Assembly (NCBI GenBank): GCA_964057225.1
Contig: OZ059895.1
Span: 18,319,688-18,383,687 of the forward strand
Source of the DNA: Auanema rhodensis
Taxonomy: Eukaryota; Nematoda; Chromadorea; Rhabditida; Rhabditidae
Direction of reading: 5' to 3'
Length of the DNA: 64,000 nt
Part shown: one piece after another, positions 12,251-27,825 of the stretch
How positions within the stretch are numbered: position 1 is the stretch's first letter
Layout: each line of letters starts with the position of its first letter
Translations under genes and position numbers: made by a program
The notes under the pieces: model-generated
The model's database searches: none
What the model saw: only the letters and a program-made list of their open reading frames with translations
Told to the model about the DNA's origin: nothing

Positions 12251-15200
12251 ACACATGTCCGTGTTTCAAGTTCTTTATTCAAACCTACAGTACTTCGAGA
12301 CTATAAACGAAAGATTGGAGGTGAAACCAAGTGCTGTCTACGTTATTTCAAGAAGAAATTAATAGAATACTCTCTGTATTATGACGCTTGAAGCATTTTC
12401 CAATGTCATTATCTTCTACATTTTCAAAACAAAAAGGATTTCTGGAGATATGGGGAATTGAACCCCAGCCCTCTCCCATGCTAAGGGAGCGCTCTACCAC
12501 TGAGCTATATCCCCACACATGTCCGTGTTTCAAGTTCTTTATTCAAACCTACAGTACTTCGAGACTATGAACGAAAGATTGGACGTGAGAACAAGTGCTG
12601 TCTACGTTGTTTCAAAAAGAAATTAATAGAATACTCTCTGTATTATGACGCTTGAAGCATTTTCCAATGTCATTATCTTCTACATTTTCAAAACAAAAAG
12701 GATTTCTGGAGATATGGGGAATTGAACCCCAGCCCTCTCCCATGCTAAGGGAGCGCTCTACCACTGAGCTATATCCCCACACATGTCCGTGTTTCAAGTT
12801 CTTTATTCAAACCTACAGTACTTCGAGACTATAAACGAAAGATTGGAGGTGAAACCAAGTGCTGTCTACGTTGTTTCAAATAGAAATTAATAGAATACTC
12901 TCTGTATTATGACGCTTGAAGCATTTTCCAATGTCATTATCTTCTACATTTTCAAAACAAAAAGGATTTCTGGAGATATGGGGAATTGAACCCCAGCCCT
13001 CTCCCATGCTAAGGGAGCGCTCTACCACTGAGCTATATCCCCACACATGTCCGTGTTTCAAGTTCTTTATTCAAACCTACAGTACTTCGAGACTATAAAC
13101 GAAAGATTGGAGGTGAAACCAAGTGCTGTCTACGTTATTTCAAGAAGAAATTAATAGAATACTCTCTGTATTATGACGCTTGAAGCATTTTCCAATGTCA
13201 TTATCTTCTACATTTTCAAAACAAAAAGGATTTCTGGAGATATGGGGAATTGAACCCCAGCCCTCTCCCATGCTAAGGGAGCGCTCTACCACTGAGCTAT
13301 ATCCCCACACATGTCCGTGTTTCAAGTTCTTTATTCAAACCTACAGTACTTCGAGACTATGAACGAAAGATTGGACGTGAGAACAAGTGCTGTCTACGTT
13401 GTTTCAAAAAGAAATTAATAGAATACTCTCTGTATTATGACGCTTGAAGCATTTTCCAATGTCATTATCTTCTACATTTTCAAAACAAAAAGGATTTCTG
13501 GAGATATGGGGAATTGAACCCCAGCCCTCTCCCATGCTAAGGGAGCGCTCTACCACTGAGCTATATCCCCACACATGTCCGTGTTTCAAGTTCTTTATTC
13601 AAACCTACAGTACTTCGAGACTATAAACGAAAGATTGGAGGTGAAACCAAGTGCTGTCTACGTTGTTTCAAATAGAAATTAATAGAATACTCTCTGTATT
13701 ATGACGCTTGAAGCATTTTCCAATGTCATTATCTTCTACATTTTCAAAACAAAAAGGATTTCTGGAGATATGGGGAATTGAACCCCAGCCCTCTCCCATG
13801 CTAAGGGAGCGCTCTACCACTGAGCTATATCCCCACACATGTCCGTGTGGCAATTTCTTTATTCAAACCTACAGTACTTCGAGACTATAAACGAAAGATT
13901 GGAGGTGAGAACAAGTGCTGTCTACGTTGTTTCAAAAAGAAATTAATAGAATACTCTCTGTATTATGACGCTTGAAGCATTTTCCAATGTCATTATCTTC
14001 TACATTTTCAAAACAAAAAGGATTTCTGGAGATATGGGGAATTGAACCCCAGCCCTCTCCCATGCTAAGGGAGCGCTCTACCACTGAGCTATATCCCCAC
14101 ACATATCCGTGTCTCAATTTCTTTATTCAAACCTACAGTACTTCGAGACTATAAACGAAAGATTGGAGGTGAAACCAAGTGCTGTCTACGTTATTTCAAA
14201 AAGAAATTAATAGAATACTCTCTGTATTATGACGCTTGAAGCATTTTCCAATGTCATTATCTTCTACATTTTCAAAACAAAAAGGATTTCTGGAGATATG
14301 GGGAATTGAACCCCAGCCCTCTCCCATGCTAAGGGAGCGCTCTACCACTGAGCTATATCCCCACACATGTCCGTGTTTCAAGTTCTTTATTCAAACCTAC
14401 AGTACTTCGAGACTATAAACGAAAGATTGGAGGTGAAACCAAGTGCTGTCTACGTTATTTCAAAAAGAAATTAATAGAATACTCTCTGTATTATGACGCT
14501 TGAAGCATTTTCCAATGTCATTATCTTCTACATTTTCAAAACAAAAAGGATTTCTGGAGATATGGGGAATTGAACCCCAGCCCTCTCCCATGCTAAGGGA
14601 GCGCTCTACCACTGAGCTATATCCCCACACATGTCCGTGTTTCAAGTTCTTTATTCAAACCTACAGTACTTCGAGACTATAAACGAAAGATTGGAGGTGA
14701 AACCAAGTGCTGTCTACGTTGTTTCAAATAGAAATTAATAGAATACTCTCTGTATTATGACGCTTGAAGCATTTTCCAATGTCATTATCTTCTACATTTT
14801 CAAAACAAAAAGGATTTCTGGAGATATGGGGAATTGAACCCCAGCCCTCTCCCATGCTAAGGGAGCGCTCTACCACTGAGCTATATCCCCACACATGTCC
14901 GTGTCTCAATTTCTTTATTCAAACCTACAGTACTTCGAGACTATAAACGAAAGATTGGAGGTGAGAACAAGTGCTGTCTACGTTGTTTCAAAAAGAAATT
15001 AATAGAATACTCTCTGTATTATGACGCTTGAAGCATTTTCCAATGTCATTATCTTCTACATTTTCAAAACAAAAAGGATTTCTGGAGATATGGGGAATTG
15101 AACCCCAGCCCTCTCCCATGCTAAGGGAGCGCTCTACCACTGAGCTATATCCCCACACATATCCGTGTCTCAATTTCTTTATTCAAACCTACAGTACTTC

Positions 15201-16402
15201 GAGACTATAAACGAAAGATTGGAGGTGAAACCAAGTGCTGTCTACGTTATTTCAAAAAGAAATTAATAGAATACTCTCTGTATTATGACGCTTGAAGCAT
15301 TTTCCAATGTCATTATCTTCTACATTTTCAAAACAAAAAGGATTTCTGGAGATATGGGGAATTGAACCCCAGCCCTCTCCCATGCTAAGGGAGCGCTCTA
15401 CCACTGAGCTATATCCCCACACATGTCCGTGTTTCAAGTTCTTTATTCAAACCTACAGTACTTCGAGACTATAAACGAAAGATTGGAGGTGAAACCAAGT
15501 GCTGTCTACGTTATTTCAAAAAGAAATTAATAGAATACTCTCTGTATTATGACGCTTGAAGCATTTTCCAATGTCATTATCTTCTACATTTTCAAAACAA
15601 AAAGGATTTCTGGAGATATGGGGAATTGAACCCCAGCCCTCTCCCATGCTAAGGGAGCGCTCTACCACTGAGCTATATCCCCACACATGTCCGTGTTTCA
15701 AGTTCTTTATTCAAACCTACAGTACTTCGAGACTATAAACGAAAGATTGGAGGTGAAACCAAGTGCTGTCTACGTTGTTTCAAATAGAAATTAATAGAAT
15801 ACTCTCTGTATTATGACGCTTGAAGCATTTTCCAATGTCATTATCTTCTACATTTTCAAAACAAAAAGGATTTCTGGAGATATGGGGAATTGAACCCCAG
15901 CCCTCTCCCATGCTAAGGGAGCGCTCTACCACTGAGCTATATCCCCACACATGTCCGTGTTTCAAGTTCTTTATTCAAACCTACAGTACTTCGAGACTAT
16001 AAACGAAAGATTGGAGGTGAAACCAAGTGCTGTCTACGTTGTTTCAAATAGAAATTAATAGAATACTCTCTGTATTATGACGCTTGAAGCATTTTCCAAT
16101 GTCATTATCTTCTACATTTTCAAAACAAAAAGGATTTCTGGAGATATGGGGAATTGAACCCCAGCCCTCTCCCATGCTAAGGGAGCGCTCTACCACTGAG
16201 CTATATCCCCACACATATCCGTGTCTCAATTTCTTTATTCAAACCTACAGTACTTCGAGACTATAAACGAAAGATTGGAGGTGAAACCAAGTGCTGTCTA
16301 CGTTGTTTCAAATAGAAATTAATAGAATACTCTCTGTATTATGACGCTTGAGGCATTTTCCAACGTCATTATCTTCTACATTTTCAAAACAAAAAGGATT
16401 TC

Positions 16403-16474
16403 TGGAGATATGGGGAATTGAACCCCAGCCCTCTTCCATGCTAAGGGAGCGCTCTACCACTGAGCTATATCCCC
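16403..16474 (-). tRNA. tRNA-Ala(AGC) k=62, anticodon-stem mismatch
   Basis: The base at 16435 is changed so that G41 becomes A, opposite C29 in the anticodon stem. The anticodon itself is unchanged. Confidence 0.8.
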
Positions 16475-16666
16475 ACACATGTCCGTGTTTCAAGTTCTTT
16501 ATTCAAACCTACAGTACTTCGAGACTATAAACGAAAGATTGGAGGTGAAACCAAGTGCTGTCTACGTTATTTCAAAAAGAAATTAATAGAATACTCTCTG
16601 TATTATGACGCTTGAAGCATTTTCCAATGTCATTATCTTCTACATTTTCAAAACAAAAAGGATTTC

Positions 16667-16738
16667 TGGAGATATCGGGAATTGAACCCCAGCCCTCTCC
16701 CATGCTAAGGGAGCGCTCTACCACTGAGCTATATCCCC
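16667..16738 (-). tRNA. tRNA-Ala(AGC) k=63, T-stem mismatch
   Basis: The base at 16676 is changed so that C64 becomes G, opposite G50. The same lesion occurs independently or by transfer in k=115. Confidence 0.8.
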
Positions 16739-19700
16739 ACACATATCCGTGTCTCAATTTCTTTATTCAAACCTACAGTACTTCGAGACTATAAACGAAA
16801 GATTGGAGGTGAAACCAAGTGCTGTCTACGTTATTTCAAAAAGAAATTAATAGAATACTCTCTGTATTATGACGCTTGAAGCATTTTCCAATGTCATTAT
16901 CTTCTACATTTTCAAAACAAAAAGGATTTCTGGAGATATGGGGAATTGAACCCCAGCCCTCTCCCATGCTAAGGGAGCGCTCTACCACTGAGCTATATCC
17001 CCACACATGTCCGTGTTTCAAGTTCTTTATTCAAACCTACAGTACTTCGAGACTATAAACGAAAGATTGGATTTGAAACCAAGTGCTGTCTACGTTATTT
17101 CAGATAGAAAATAATAGAATACTTTCTGTATTATGACGCTTGAAGCATTTTCCAATGTCATTATCTTCTACATTTTCAAAACAAAAAGGATTTCTGGAGA
17201 TATGGGGAATTGAACCCCAGCCCTCTCCCATGCTAAGGGAGCGCTCTACCACTGAGCTATATCCCCACACATGTCCGTGTTTCAAGTTCTTTATTCAAAC
17301 CTACAGTACTTCGAGACTATAAACGAAAGATTGGAGGTGAAACCAAGTGCTGTCTACGTTGTTTCAAATAGAAATTAATAGAATACTCTCTGTATTATGA
17401 CGCTTGAAGCATTTTCCAATGTCATTATCTTCTACATTTTCAAAACAAAAAGGATTTCTGGAGATATGGGGAATTGAACCCCAGCCCTCTCCCATGCTAA
17501 GGGAGCGCTCTACCACTGAGCTATATCCCCACACATATCCGTGTCTCAATTTCTTTATTCAAACCTACAGTACTTCGAGACTATAAACGAAAGATTGGAG
17601 GTGAAACCAAGTGCTGTCTACGTTATTTCAAAAAGAAATTAATAGAATACTCTCTGTATTATGACGCTTGAAGCATTTTCCAATGTCATTATCTTCTACA
17701 TTTTCAAAACAAAAAGGATTTCTGGAGATATGGGGAATTGAACCCCAGCCCTCTCCCATGCTAAGGGAGCGCTCTACCACTGAGCTATATCCCCACACAT
17801 ATCCGTGTCTCAATTTCTTTATTCAAACCTACAGTACTTCGAGACTATAAACGAAAGATTGGAGGTGAAACCAAGTGCTGTCTACGTTATTTCAAAAAGA
17901 AATTAATAGAATACTCTCTGTATTATGACGCTTGAAGCATTTTCCAATGTCATTATCTTCTACATTTTCAAAACAAAAAGGATTTCTGGAGATATGGGGA
18001 ATTGAACCCCAGCCCTCTCCCATGCTAAGGGAGCGCTCTACCACTGAGCTATATCCCCACACATGTCCGTGTTTCAAGTTCTTTATTCAAACCTACAGTA
18101 CTTCGAGACTATAAACGAAAGATTGGAGGTGAAACCAAGTGCTGTCTACGTTATTTCAGATAGAAAATAATAGAATACTTTCTGTATTATGACGCTTGAA
18201 GCATTTTCCAATGTCATTATCTTCTACATTTTCAAAACAAAAAGGATTTCTGGAGATATGGGGAATTGAACCCCAGCCCTCTCCCATGCTAAGGGAGCGC
18301 TCTACCACTGAGCTATATCCCCACACATGTCCGTGTTTCAAGTTCTTTATTCAAACCTACAGTACTTCGAGACTATAAACGAAAGATTGGAGGTGAAACC
18401 AAGTGCTGTCTACGTTATTTCAGATAGAAAATAATAGAATACTCTCTGTATTATGACGCTTGAAGCATTTTCCAATGTCATTATCTTCTACATTTTCAAA
18501 ACAAAAAGGATTTCTGGAGATATGGGGAATTGAACCCCAGCCCTCTCCCATGCTAAGGGAGCGCTCTACCACTGAGCTATATCCCCACACATGTCCGTGT
18601 TTCAAGTTCTTTATTCAAACCTACAGTACTTCGAGACTATAAACGAAAGATTGGAGGTGAAACCAAGTGCTGTCTACGTTATTTCAAAAAGAAATTAATA
18701 GAATACTCTCTGTATTATGACGCTTGAAGCATTTTCCAATGTCATTATCTTCTACATTTTCAAAACAAAAAGGATTTCTGGAGATATGGGGAATTGAACC
18801 CCAGCCCTCTCCCATGCTAAGGGAGCGCTCTACCACTGAGCTATATCCCCACACATGTCCGTGTTTCAAGTTCTTTATTCAAACCTACAGTACTTCGAGA
18901 CTATAAACGAAAGATTGGAGGTGAAACCAAGTGCTGTCTACGTTATTTCAGATAGAAAATAATAGAATACTTTCTGTATTATGACGCTTGAAGCATTTTC
19001 CAATGTCATTATCTTCTACATTTTCAAAACAAAAAGGATTTCTGGAGATATGGGGAATTGAACCCCAGCCCTCTCCCATGCTAAGGGAGCGCTCTACCAC
19101 TGAGCTATATCCCCACACATGTCCGTGTTTCAAGTTCTTTATTCAAACCTACAGTACTTCGAGACTATAAACGAAAGATTGGAGGTGAAACCAAGTGCTG
19201 TCTACGTTGTTTCAAATAGAAATTAATAGAATACTCTCTGTATTATGACGCTTGAAGCATTTTCCAATGTCATTATCTTCTACATTTTCAAAACAAAAAG
19301 GATTTCTGGAGATATGGGGAATTGAACCCCAGCCCTCTCCCATGCTAAGGGAGCGCTCTACCACTGAGCTATATCCCCACACATATCCGTGTCTCAATTT
19401 CTTTATTCAAACCTACAGCACTTCGAGACTATAAACGAAAGATTGGAGGTGAAACCAAGTGCTGTCTACGTTATTTCAAAAAGAAATTAATAGAATACTC
19501 TCTGTATTATGACGCTTGAAGCATTTTCCAATGTCATTATCTTCTACATTTTCAAAACAAAAAGGATTTCTGGAGATATGGGGAATTGAACCCCAGCCCT
19601 CTCCCATGCTAAGGGAGCGCTCTACCACTGAGCTATATCCCCACACATATCCGTGTCTCAATTTCTTTATTCAAACCTACAGTACTTCGAGACTATAAAC

Positions 19701-22700
19701 GAAAGATTGGAGGTGAAACCAAGTGCTGTCTACGTTATTTCAGATAGAAAATAATAGAATACTTTCTGTATTATGACGCTTGAAGCATTTTCCAATGTCA
19801 TTATCTTCTACATTTTCAAAACAAAAAGGATTTCTGGAGATATGGGGAATTGAACCCCAGCCCTCTCCCATGCTAAGGGAGCGCTCTACCACTGAGCTAT
19901 ATCCCCACACATGTCCGTGTTTCAAGTTCTTTATTCAAACCTACAGTACTTCGAGACTATAAACGAAAGATTGGAGGTGAAACCAAGTGCTGTCTACGTT
20001 GTTTCAAATAGAAATTAATAGAATACTCTCTGTATTATGACGCTTGAAGCATTTTCCAATGTCATTATCTTCTACATTTTCAAAACAAAAAGGATTTCTG
20101 GAGATATGGGGAATTGAACCCCAGCCCTCTCCCATGCTAAGGGAGCGCTCTACCACTGAGCTATATCCCCACACATATCCGTGTCTCAATTTCTTTATTC
20201 AAACCTACAGTACTTCGAGACTATAAACGAAAGATTGGAGGTGAAACCAAGTGCTGTCTACGTTATTTCAAAAAGAAATTAATAGAATACTCTCTGTATT
20301 ATGACGCTTGAAGCATTTTCCAATGTCATTATCTTCTACATTTTCAAAACAAAAAGGATTTCTGGAGATATGGGGAATTGAACCCCAGCCCTCTCCCATG
20401 CTAAGGGAGCGCTCTACCACTGAGCTATATCCCCACACATGTACGTGTTTCAATTTCTTTATTCAAACCTACAGTACTTCGAGACTATAAACGAAAGATT
20501 GGAGGTGAAACCAAGTGCTGTCTACGTTATTTCAAAAAGAAATTAATAGAATACTCTCTGTATTATGACGCTTGAAGCATTTTCCAATGTCATTATCTTC
20601 TACATTTTCAAAACAAAAAGGATTTCTGGAGATATGGGGAATTGAACCCCAGCCCTCTCCCATGCTAAGGGAGCGCTCTACCACTGAGCTATATCCCCAC
20701 ACATATCCGTGTCTCAATTTCTTTATTCAAACCTACAGTACTTCGAGACTATAAACGAAAGATTGGAGGTGAAACCAAGTGCTGTCTACGTTATTTCAAA
20801 AAGAAATTAATAGAATACTCTCTGTATTATGACGCTTGAAGCATTTTCCAATGTCATTATCTTCTACATTTTCAAAACAAAAAGGATTTCTGGAGATATG
20901 GGGAATTGAACCCCAGCCCTCTCCCATGCTAAGGGAGCGCTCTACCACTGAGCTATATCCCCACACATGTCCGTGTTTCAAGTTCTTTATTCAAACCTAC
21001 AGTACTTCGAGACTATAAACGAAAGATTGGACGTGAAAACAAGTGCTGTCTACGTTGTTTCAAATAGAAATTAATAGAATACTCTCTGTATTATGACGCT
21101 TGAAGCATTTTCCAATGTCATTATCTTCTACATTTTCAAAACAAAAAGGATTTCTGGAGATATGGGGAATTGAACCCCAGCCCTCTCCCATGCTAAGGGA
21201 GCGCTCTACCACTGAGCTATATCCCCACACATGTCCGTGTTTCAATTTCTTTATTCAAACCTACAGTACTTCGAGACTATAAACGAAAGATTGGAGGTGA
21301 AACCAAGTGCTGTCTACGTTGTTTCAATTGAAAATCAATGGGATACTCTCTGTATTATGACTCTTAAAGCATTTCTTAATGTCATTATCTTCTACATTTT
21401 CAAAACAAAAAGGATTTCTGGAGATATGGGGAATTGAACCCCAGCCCTCTCCCATGCTAAGGGAGCGCTCTACCACTGAGCTATATCCCCACACATGTCC
21501 GTGTTTCAAGTTCTTTATTCAAACCTACAGTACTTCGAGACTATAAACGAAAGATTGGACGTGAAAACAAGTGCTGTCTACGTTGTTTCAAATAGAAATT
21601 AATAGAATACTCTCTGTATTATGACGCTTGAAGCATTTTCCAATGTCATTATCTTCTACATTTTCAAAACAAAAAGGATTTCTGGAGATATGGGGAATTG
21701 AACCCCAGCCCTCTCCCATGCTAAGGGAGCGCTCTACCACTGAGCTATATCCCCACACATGTCCGTGTTTCAAGTTCTTTATTCAAACCTACAGTACTTC
21801 GAGACTATAAACGAAAGATTGGAGGTGAAACCAAGTGCTGTCTACGTTATTTCAGATAGAAAATAATAGAATACTTTCTGTATTATGACGCTTGAAGCAT
21901 TTTCCAATGTCATTATCTTCTACATTTTCAAAACAAAAAGGATTTCTGGAGATATGGGGAATTGAACCCCAGCCCTCTCCCATGCTAAGGGAGCGCTCTA
22001 CCACTGAGCTATATCCCCACACATGTCCGTGTTTCAAGTTCTTTATTCAAACCTACAGTACTTCGAGACTATAAACGAAAGATTGGAGGTGAAACCAAGT
22101 GCTGTCTACGTTGTTTCAAATAGAAATTAATAGAATACTCTCTGTATTATGACGCTTGAAGCATTTTCCAATGTCATTATCTTCTACATTTTCAAAACAA
22201 AAAGGATTTCTGGAGATATGGGGAATTGAACCCCAGCCCTCTCCCATGCTAAGGGAGCGCTCTACCACTGAGCTATATCCCCACACATATCCGTGTCTCA
22301 ATTTCTTTATTCAAACCTACAGTACTTCGAGACTATAAACGAAAGATTGGAGGTGAAACCAAGTGCTGTCTACGTTATTTCAAAAAGAAATTAATAGAAT
22401 ACTCTCTGTATTATGACGCTTGAAGCATTTTCCAATGTCATTATCTTCTACATTTTCAAAACAAAAAGGATTTCTGGAGATATGGGGAATTGAACCCCAG
22501 CCCTCTCCCATGCTAAGGGAGCGCTCTACCACTGAGCTATATCCCCACACATATCCGTGTCTCAATTTCTTTATTCAAACCTACAGTACTTCGAGACTAT
22601 AAACGAAAGATTGGAGGTGAAACCAAGTGCTGTCTACGTTATTTCAAAAAGAAATTAATAGAATACTCTCTGTATTATGACGCTTGAAGCATTTTCCAAT

Positions 22701-24850
22701 GTCATTATCTTCTACATTTTCAAAACAAAAAGGATTTCTGGAGATATGGGGAATTGAACCCCAGCCCTCTCCCATGCTAAGGGAGCGCTCTACCACTGAG
22801 CTATATCCCCACACATGTCCGTGTTTCAAGTTCTTTATTCAAACCTACAGTACTTCGAGACTATAAACGAAAGATTGGAGGTGAAACCAAGTGCTGTCTA
22901 CGTTATTTCAGATAGAAAATAATAGAATACTTTCTGTATTATGACGCTTGAAGCATTTTCCAATGTCATTATCTTCTACATTTTCAAAACAAAAAGGATT
23001 TCTGGAGATATGGGGAATTGAACCCCAGCCCTCTCCCATGCTAAGGGAGCGCTCTACCACTGAGCTATATCCCCACACATGTCCGTGTTTCAAGTTCTTT
23101 ATTCAAACCTACAGTACTTCGAGACTATAAACGAAAGATTGGAGGTGAAACCAAGTGCTGTCTACGTTGTTTCAAATAGAAATTAATAGAATACTCTCTG
23201 TATTATGACGCTTGAAGCATTTTCCAATGTCATTATCTTCTACATTTTCAAAACAAAAAGGATTTCTGGAGATATGGGGAATTGAACCCCAGCCCTCTCC
23301 CATGCTAAGGGAGCGCTCTACCACTGAGCTATATCCCCACACATATCCGTGTCTCAATTTCTTTATTCAAACCTACAGTACTTCGAGACTATAAACGAAA
23401 GATTGGAGGTGAAACCAAGTGCTGTCTACGTTATTTCAAAAAGAAATTAATAGAATACTCTCTGTATTATGACGCTTGAAGCATTTTCCAATGTCATTAT
23501 CTTCTACATTTTCAAAACAAAAAGGATTTCTGGAGATATGGGGAATTGAACCCCAGCCCTCTCCCATGCTAAGGGAGCGCTCTACCACTGAGCTATATCC
23601 CCACACATATCCGTGTCTCAATTTCTTTATTCAAACCTACAGTACTTCGAGACTATAAACGAAAGATTGGAGGTGAAACCAAGTGCTGTCTACGTTGTTT
23701 CAAATAGAAAATAATAGAATAATCTCTGTATTATGACGCTTGAGGCATTTTCCAATGTCATTATCTTCTACATTTTCAAAACAAAAAGGATTTCTGGAGA
23801 TATGGGGAATTGAACCCCAGCCCTCTCCCATGCTAAGGGAGCGCTCTACCACTGAGCTATATCCCCACACATATCCGTGTCTCAATTTCTTTATTCAAAC
23901 CTACAGTACTTCGAGACTATAAACGAAAGATTGGAGGTGAAACCAAGTGCTGTCTACGTTGTTTCAAATAGAAATTAATAGAATACTCTCTGTATTATGA
24001 CGCTTGAAGCATTTTCCAATGTCATTATCTTCTACATTTTCAAAACAAAAAGGATTTCTGGAGATATGGGGAATTGAACCCCAGCCCTCTCCCATGCTAA
24101 GGGAGCGCTCTACCACTGAGCTATATCCCCACACATATCCGTGTCTCAATTTCTTTATTCAAACCTACAGTACTTCGAGACTATAAACGAAAGATTGGAG
24201 GTGAAACCAAGTGCTGTCTACGTTATTTCAAAAAGAAATTAATAGAATACTCTCTGTATTATGACGCTTGAAGCATTTTCCAATGTCATTATCTTCTACA
24301 TTTTCAAAACAAAAAGGATTTCTGGAGATATGGGGAATTGAACCCCAGCCCTCTCCCATGCTAAGGGAGCGCTCTACCACTGAGCTATATCCCCACACAT
24401 ATCCGTGTCTCAATTTCTTTATTCAAACCTACAGTACTTCGAGACTATAAACGAAAGATTGGAGGTGAAACCAAGTGCTGTCTACGTTGTTTCAAATAGA
24501 AAATAATAGAATAATCTCTGTATTATGACGCTTGAGGCATTTTCCAATGTCATTATCTTCTACATTTTCAAAACAAAAAGGATTTCTGGAGATATGGGGA
24601 ATTGAACCCCAGCCCTCTCCCATGCTAAGGGAGCGCTCTACCACTGAGCTATATCCCCACACATATCCGTGTCTCAATTTCTTTATTCAAACCTACAGTA
24701 CTTCGAGACTATAAACGAAAGATTGGAGGTGAAACCAAGTGCTGTCTACGTTGTTTCAATTGAAAATCAATGGGATACTCTCTGTATTATGACTCTTAAA
24801 GCATTTCTTAATGTCATTATCTTCTACATTTTCAAAACAAAAAGGATTTC

Positions 24851-24922
24851 TGGAGATATGGGGAATTGAACCCCAGCCCTCTCCCATGCTAAGGGAGCGT
24901 TCTACCACTGAGCTATATCCCC
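24851..24922 (-). tRNA. tRNA-Ala(AGC) k=94, D-stem C11/A24 variant
   Basis: The base at 24900 is changed so that G24 becomes A, opposite C11. This is one of five copies with this change (also k=124, 135, 140 and 148). Confidence 0.8.
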
Positions 24923-27754
24923 ACACATGTCCGTGTTTCAAGTTCTTTATTCAAACCTACAGTACTTCGAGACTATAAACGAAAGATTGGACGTGAAAAC
25001 AAGTGCTGTCTACGTTGTTTCAAATAGAAATTAATAGAATACTCTCTGTATTATGACGCTTGAAGCATTTTCCAATGTCATTATCTTCTACATTTTCAAA
25101 ACAAAAAGGATTTCTGGAGATATGGGGAATTGAACCCCAGCCCTCTCCCATGCTAAGGGAGCGCTCTACCACTGAGCTATATCCCCACACATATCCGTGT
25201 CTCAAGTTCTTTATTCAAACCTACAGTACTTCGAGACTATAAACGAAAGATTGGACGTGAAAACAAGTGCTGTCTACGTTGTTTCAAATAGAAATTAATA
25301 GAATACTCTCTGTATTATGACGCTTGAAGCATTTTCCAATGTCATTATCTTCTACATTTTCAAAACAAAAAGGATTTCTGGAGATATGGGGAATTGAACC
25401 CCAGCCCTCTCCCATGCTAAGGGAGCGCTCTACCACTGAGCTATATCCCCACACATATCCGTGTCTCAAGTTCTTTATTCAAACCTACAGTACTTCGAGA
25501 CTATAAACGAAAGATTGGACGTGAAACCAAGTGCTGTCTACGTTATTTCAGATAGAAATTAATAGAATACTCTCTGTATTATGACGCTTGAAGCATTTTC
25601 CAATGTCATTATCTTCTACATTTTCAAAACAAAAAGGATTTCTGGAGATATGGGGAATTGAACCCCAGCCCTCTCCCATGCTAAGGGAGCGCTCTACCAC
25701 TGAGCTATATCCCCACACATATCCGTGTCTCAAGTTCTTTATTCAAACCTACAGTACTTCGAGACTATAAACGAAAGATTGGACGTGAAACCAAGTGCTG
25801 TCTACGTTATTTCAGATAGAAATTAATAGAATACTCTCTGTATTATGACGCTTGAAGCATTTTCCAATGTCATTATCTTCTACATTTTCAAAACAAAAAG
25901 GATTTCTGGAGATATGGGGAATTGAACCCCAGCCCTCTCCCATGCTAAGGGAGCGCTCTACCACTGAGCTATATCCCCACACATATCCGTGTCTCAAGTT
26001 CTTTATTCAAACCTACAGTACTTCGAGACTATAAACGAAAGATTGGACGTGAAACCAAGTGCTGTCTACGTTATTTAAGATAGAAATTAATAGAATACTC
26101 TCTGTATTATGACGCTTGAAGCATTTTCCAATGTCATTATCTTCTACATTTTCAAAACAAAAAGGATTTCTGGAGATATGGGGAATTGAACCCCAGCCCT
26201 CTCCCATGCTAAGGGAGCGCTCTACCACTGAGCTATATCCCCACACATATCCGTGTCTCAATTTCTTTATTCAAACCTACAGTACTTCGAGACTATAAAC
26301 GAAAGATTGGAGGTGAAACCAAGTGCTGTCTACGTTGTTTCAAATAGAAAATAATAGAATAATCTCTGTATTATGACGCTTGAGGCATTTTCCAATGTCA
26401 TTATCTTCTACATTTTCAAAACAAAAAGGATTTCTGGAGATATGGGGAATTGAACCCCAGCCCTCTCCCATGCTAAGGGAGCGCTCTACCACTGAGCTAT
26501 ATCCCCACACATATCCGTGTCTCAATTTCTTTATTCAAACCTACAGTACTTCGAGACTATAAACGAAAGATTGGAGGTGAAACCAAGTGCTGTCTACGTT
26601 GTTTCAATTGAAAATCAATGGGATACTCTCTGTATTATGACTCTTAAAGCATTTCTTAATGTCATTATCTTCTACATTTTCAAAACAAAAAGGATTTCTG
26701 GAGATATGGGGAATTGAACCCCAGCCCTCTCCCATGCTAAGGGAGCGCTCTACCACTGAGCTATATCCCCACACATATCCGTGTCTCAATTTCTTTATTC
26801 AAACCTACAGTACTTCGAGACTATAAACGAAAGATTGGAGGTGAAACCAAGTGCTGTCTACGTTGTTTCAAATAGAAAATAATAGAATAATCTCTGTATT
26901 ATGACGCTTGAGGCATTTTCCAATGTCATTATCTTCTACATTTTCAAAACAAAAAGGATTTCTGGAGATATGGGGAATTGAACCCCAGCCCTCTCCCATG
27001 CTAAGGGAGCGCTCTACCACTGAGCTATATCCCCACACATATCCGTGTCTCAATTTCTTTATTCAAACCTACAGTACTTCGAGACTATAAACGAAAGATT
27101 GGAGGTGAAACCAAGTGCTGTCTACGTTGTTTCAATTGAAAATCAATGGGATACTCTCTGTATTATGACTCTTAAAGCATTTCTTAATGTCATTATCTTC
27201 TACATTTTCAAAACAAAAAGGATTTCTGGAGATATGGGGAATTGAACCCCAGCCCTCTCCCATGCTAAGGGAGCGCTCTACCACTGAGCTATATCCCCAC
27301 ACATGTCCGTGTTTCAAGTTCTTTATTCAAACCTACAGTACTTCGAGACTATAAACGAAAGATTGGACGTGAAAACAAGTGCTGTCTACGTTGTTTCAAA
27401 TAGAAAATAATAGAATAATCTCTGTATTATGACGCTTGAGGCATTTTCCAATGTCATTATCTTCTACATTTTCAAAACAAAAAGGATTTCTGGAGATATG
27501 GGGAATTGAACCCCAGCCCTCTCCCATGCTAAGGGAGCGCTCTACCACTGAGCTATATCCCCACACATATCCGTGTCTCAATTTCTTTATTCAAACCTAC
27601 AGTACTTCGAGACTATAAACGAAAGATTGGAGGTGAAACCAAGTGCTGTCTACGTTGTTTCAAATAGAAAATAATAGAATACTCTCTGTATTATGACGCT
27701 TGAGGCATTTTCCAATGTCATTATCTTCTACATTTTCAAAACAAAAAGGATTTC

Positions 27755-27825
27755 TGGAGATATGGGGAATTGAACCCCAGCCCTCTCCCATGCTAAGGGA
27801 GCGCTCTACCACTAGCTATATCCCC
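27755..27825 (-). pseudogene. tRNA-Ala(AGC) k=105, one-base deletion in D stem
   Basis: One base of the D stem (C13) is missing near 27814, making this copy 71 nt and shifting the array register by one for every later unit. The four-pair D stem and the A box are both altered. It is the only length change I found in 52 kb of array. Confidence 0.8.
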
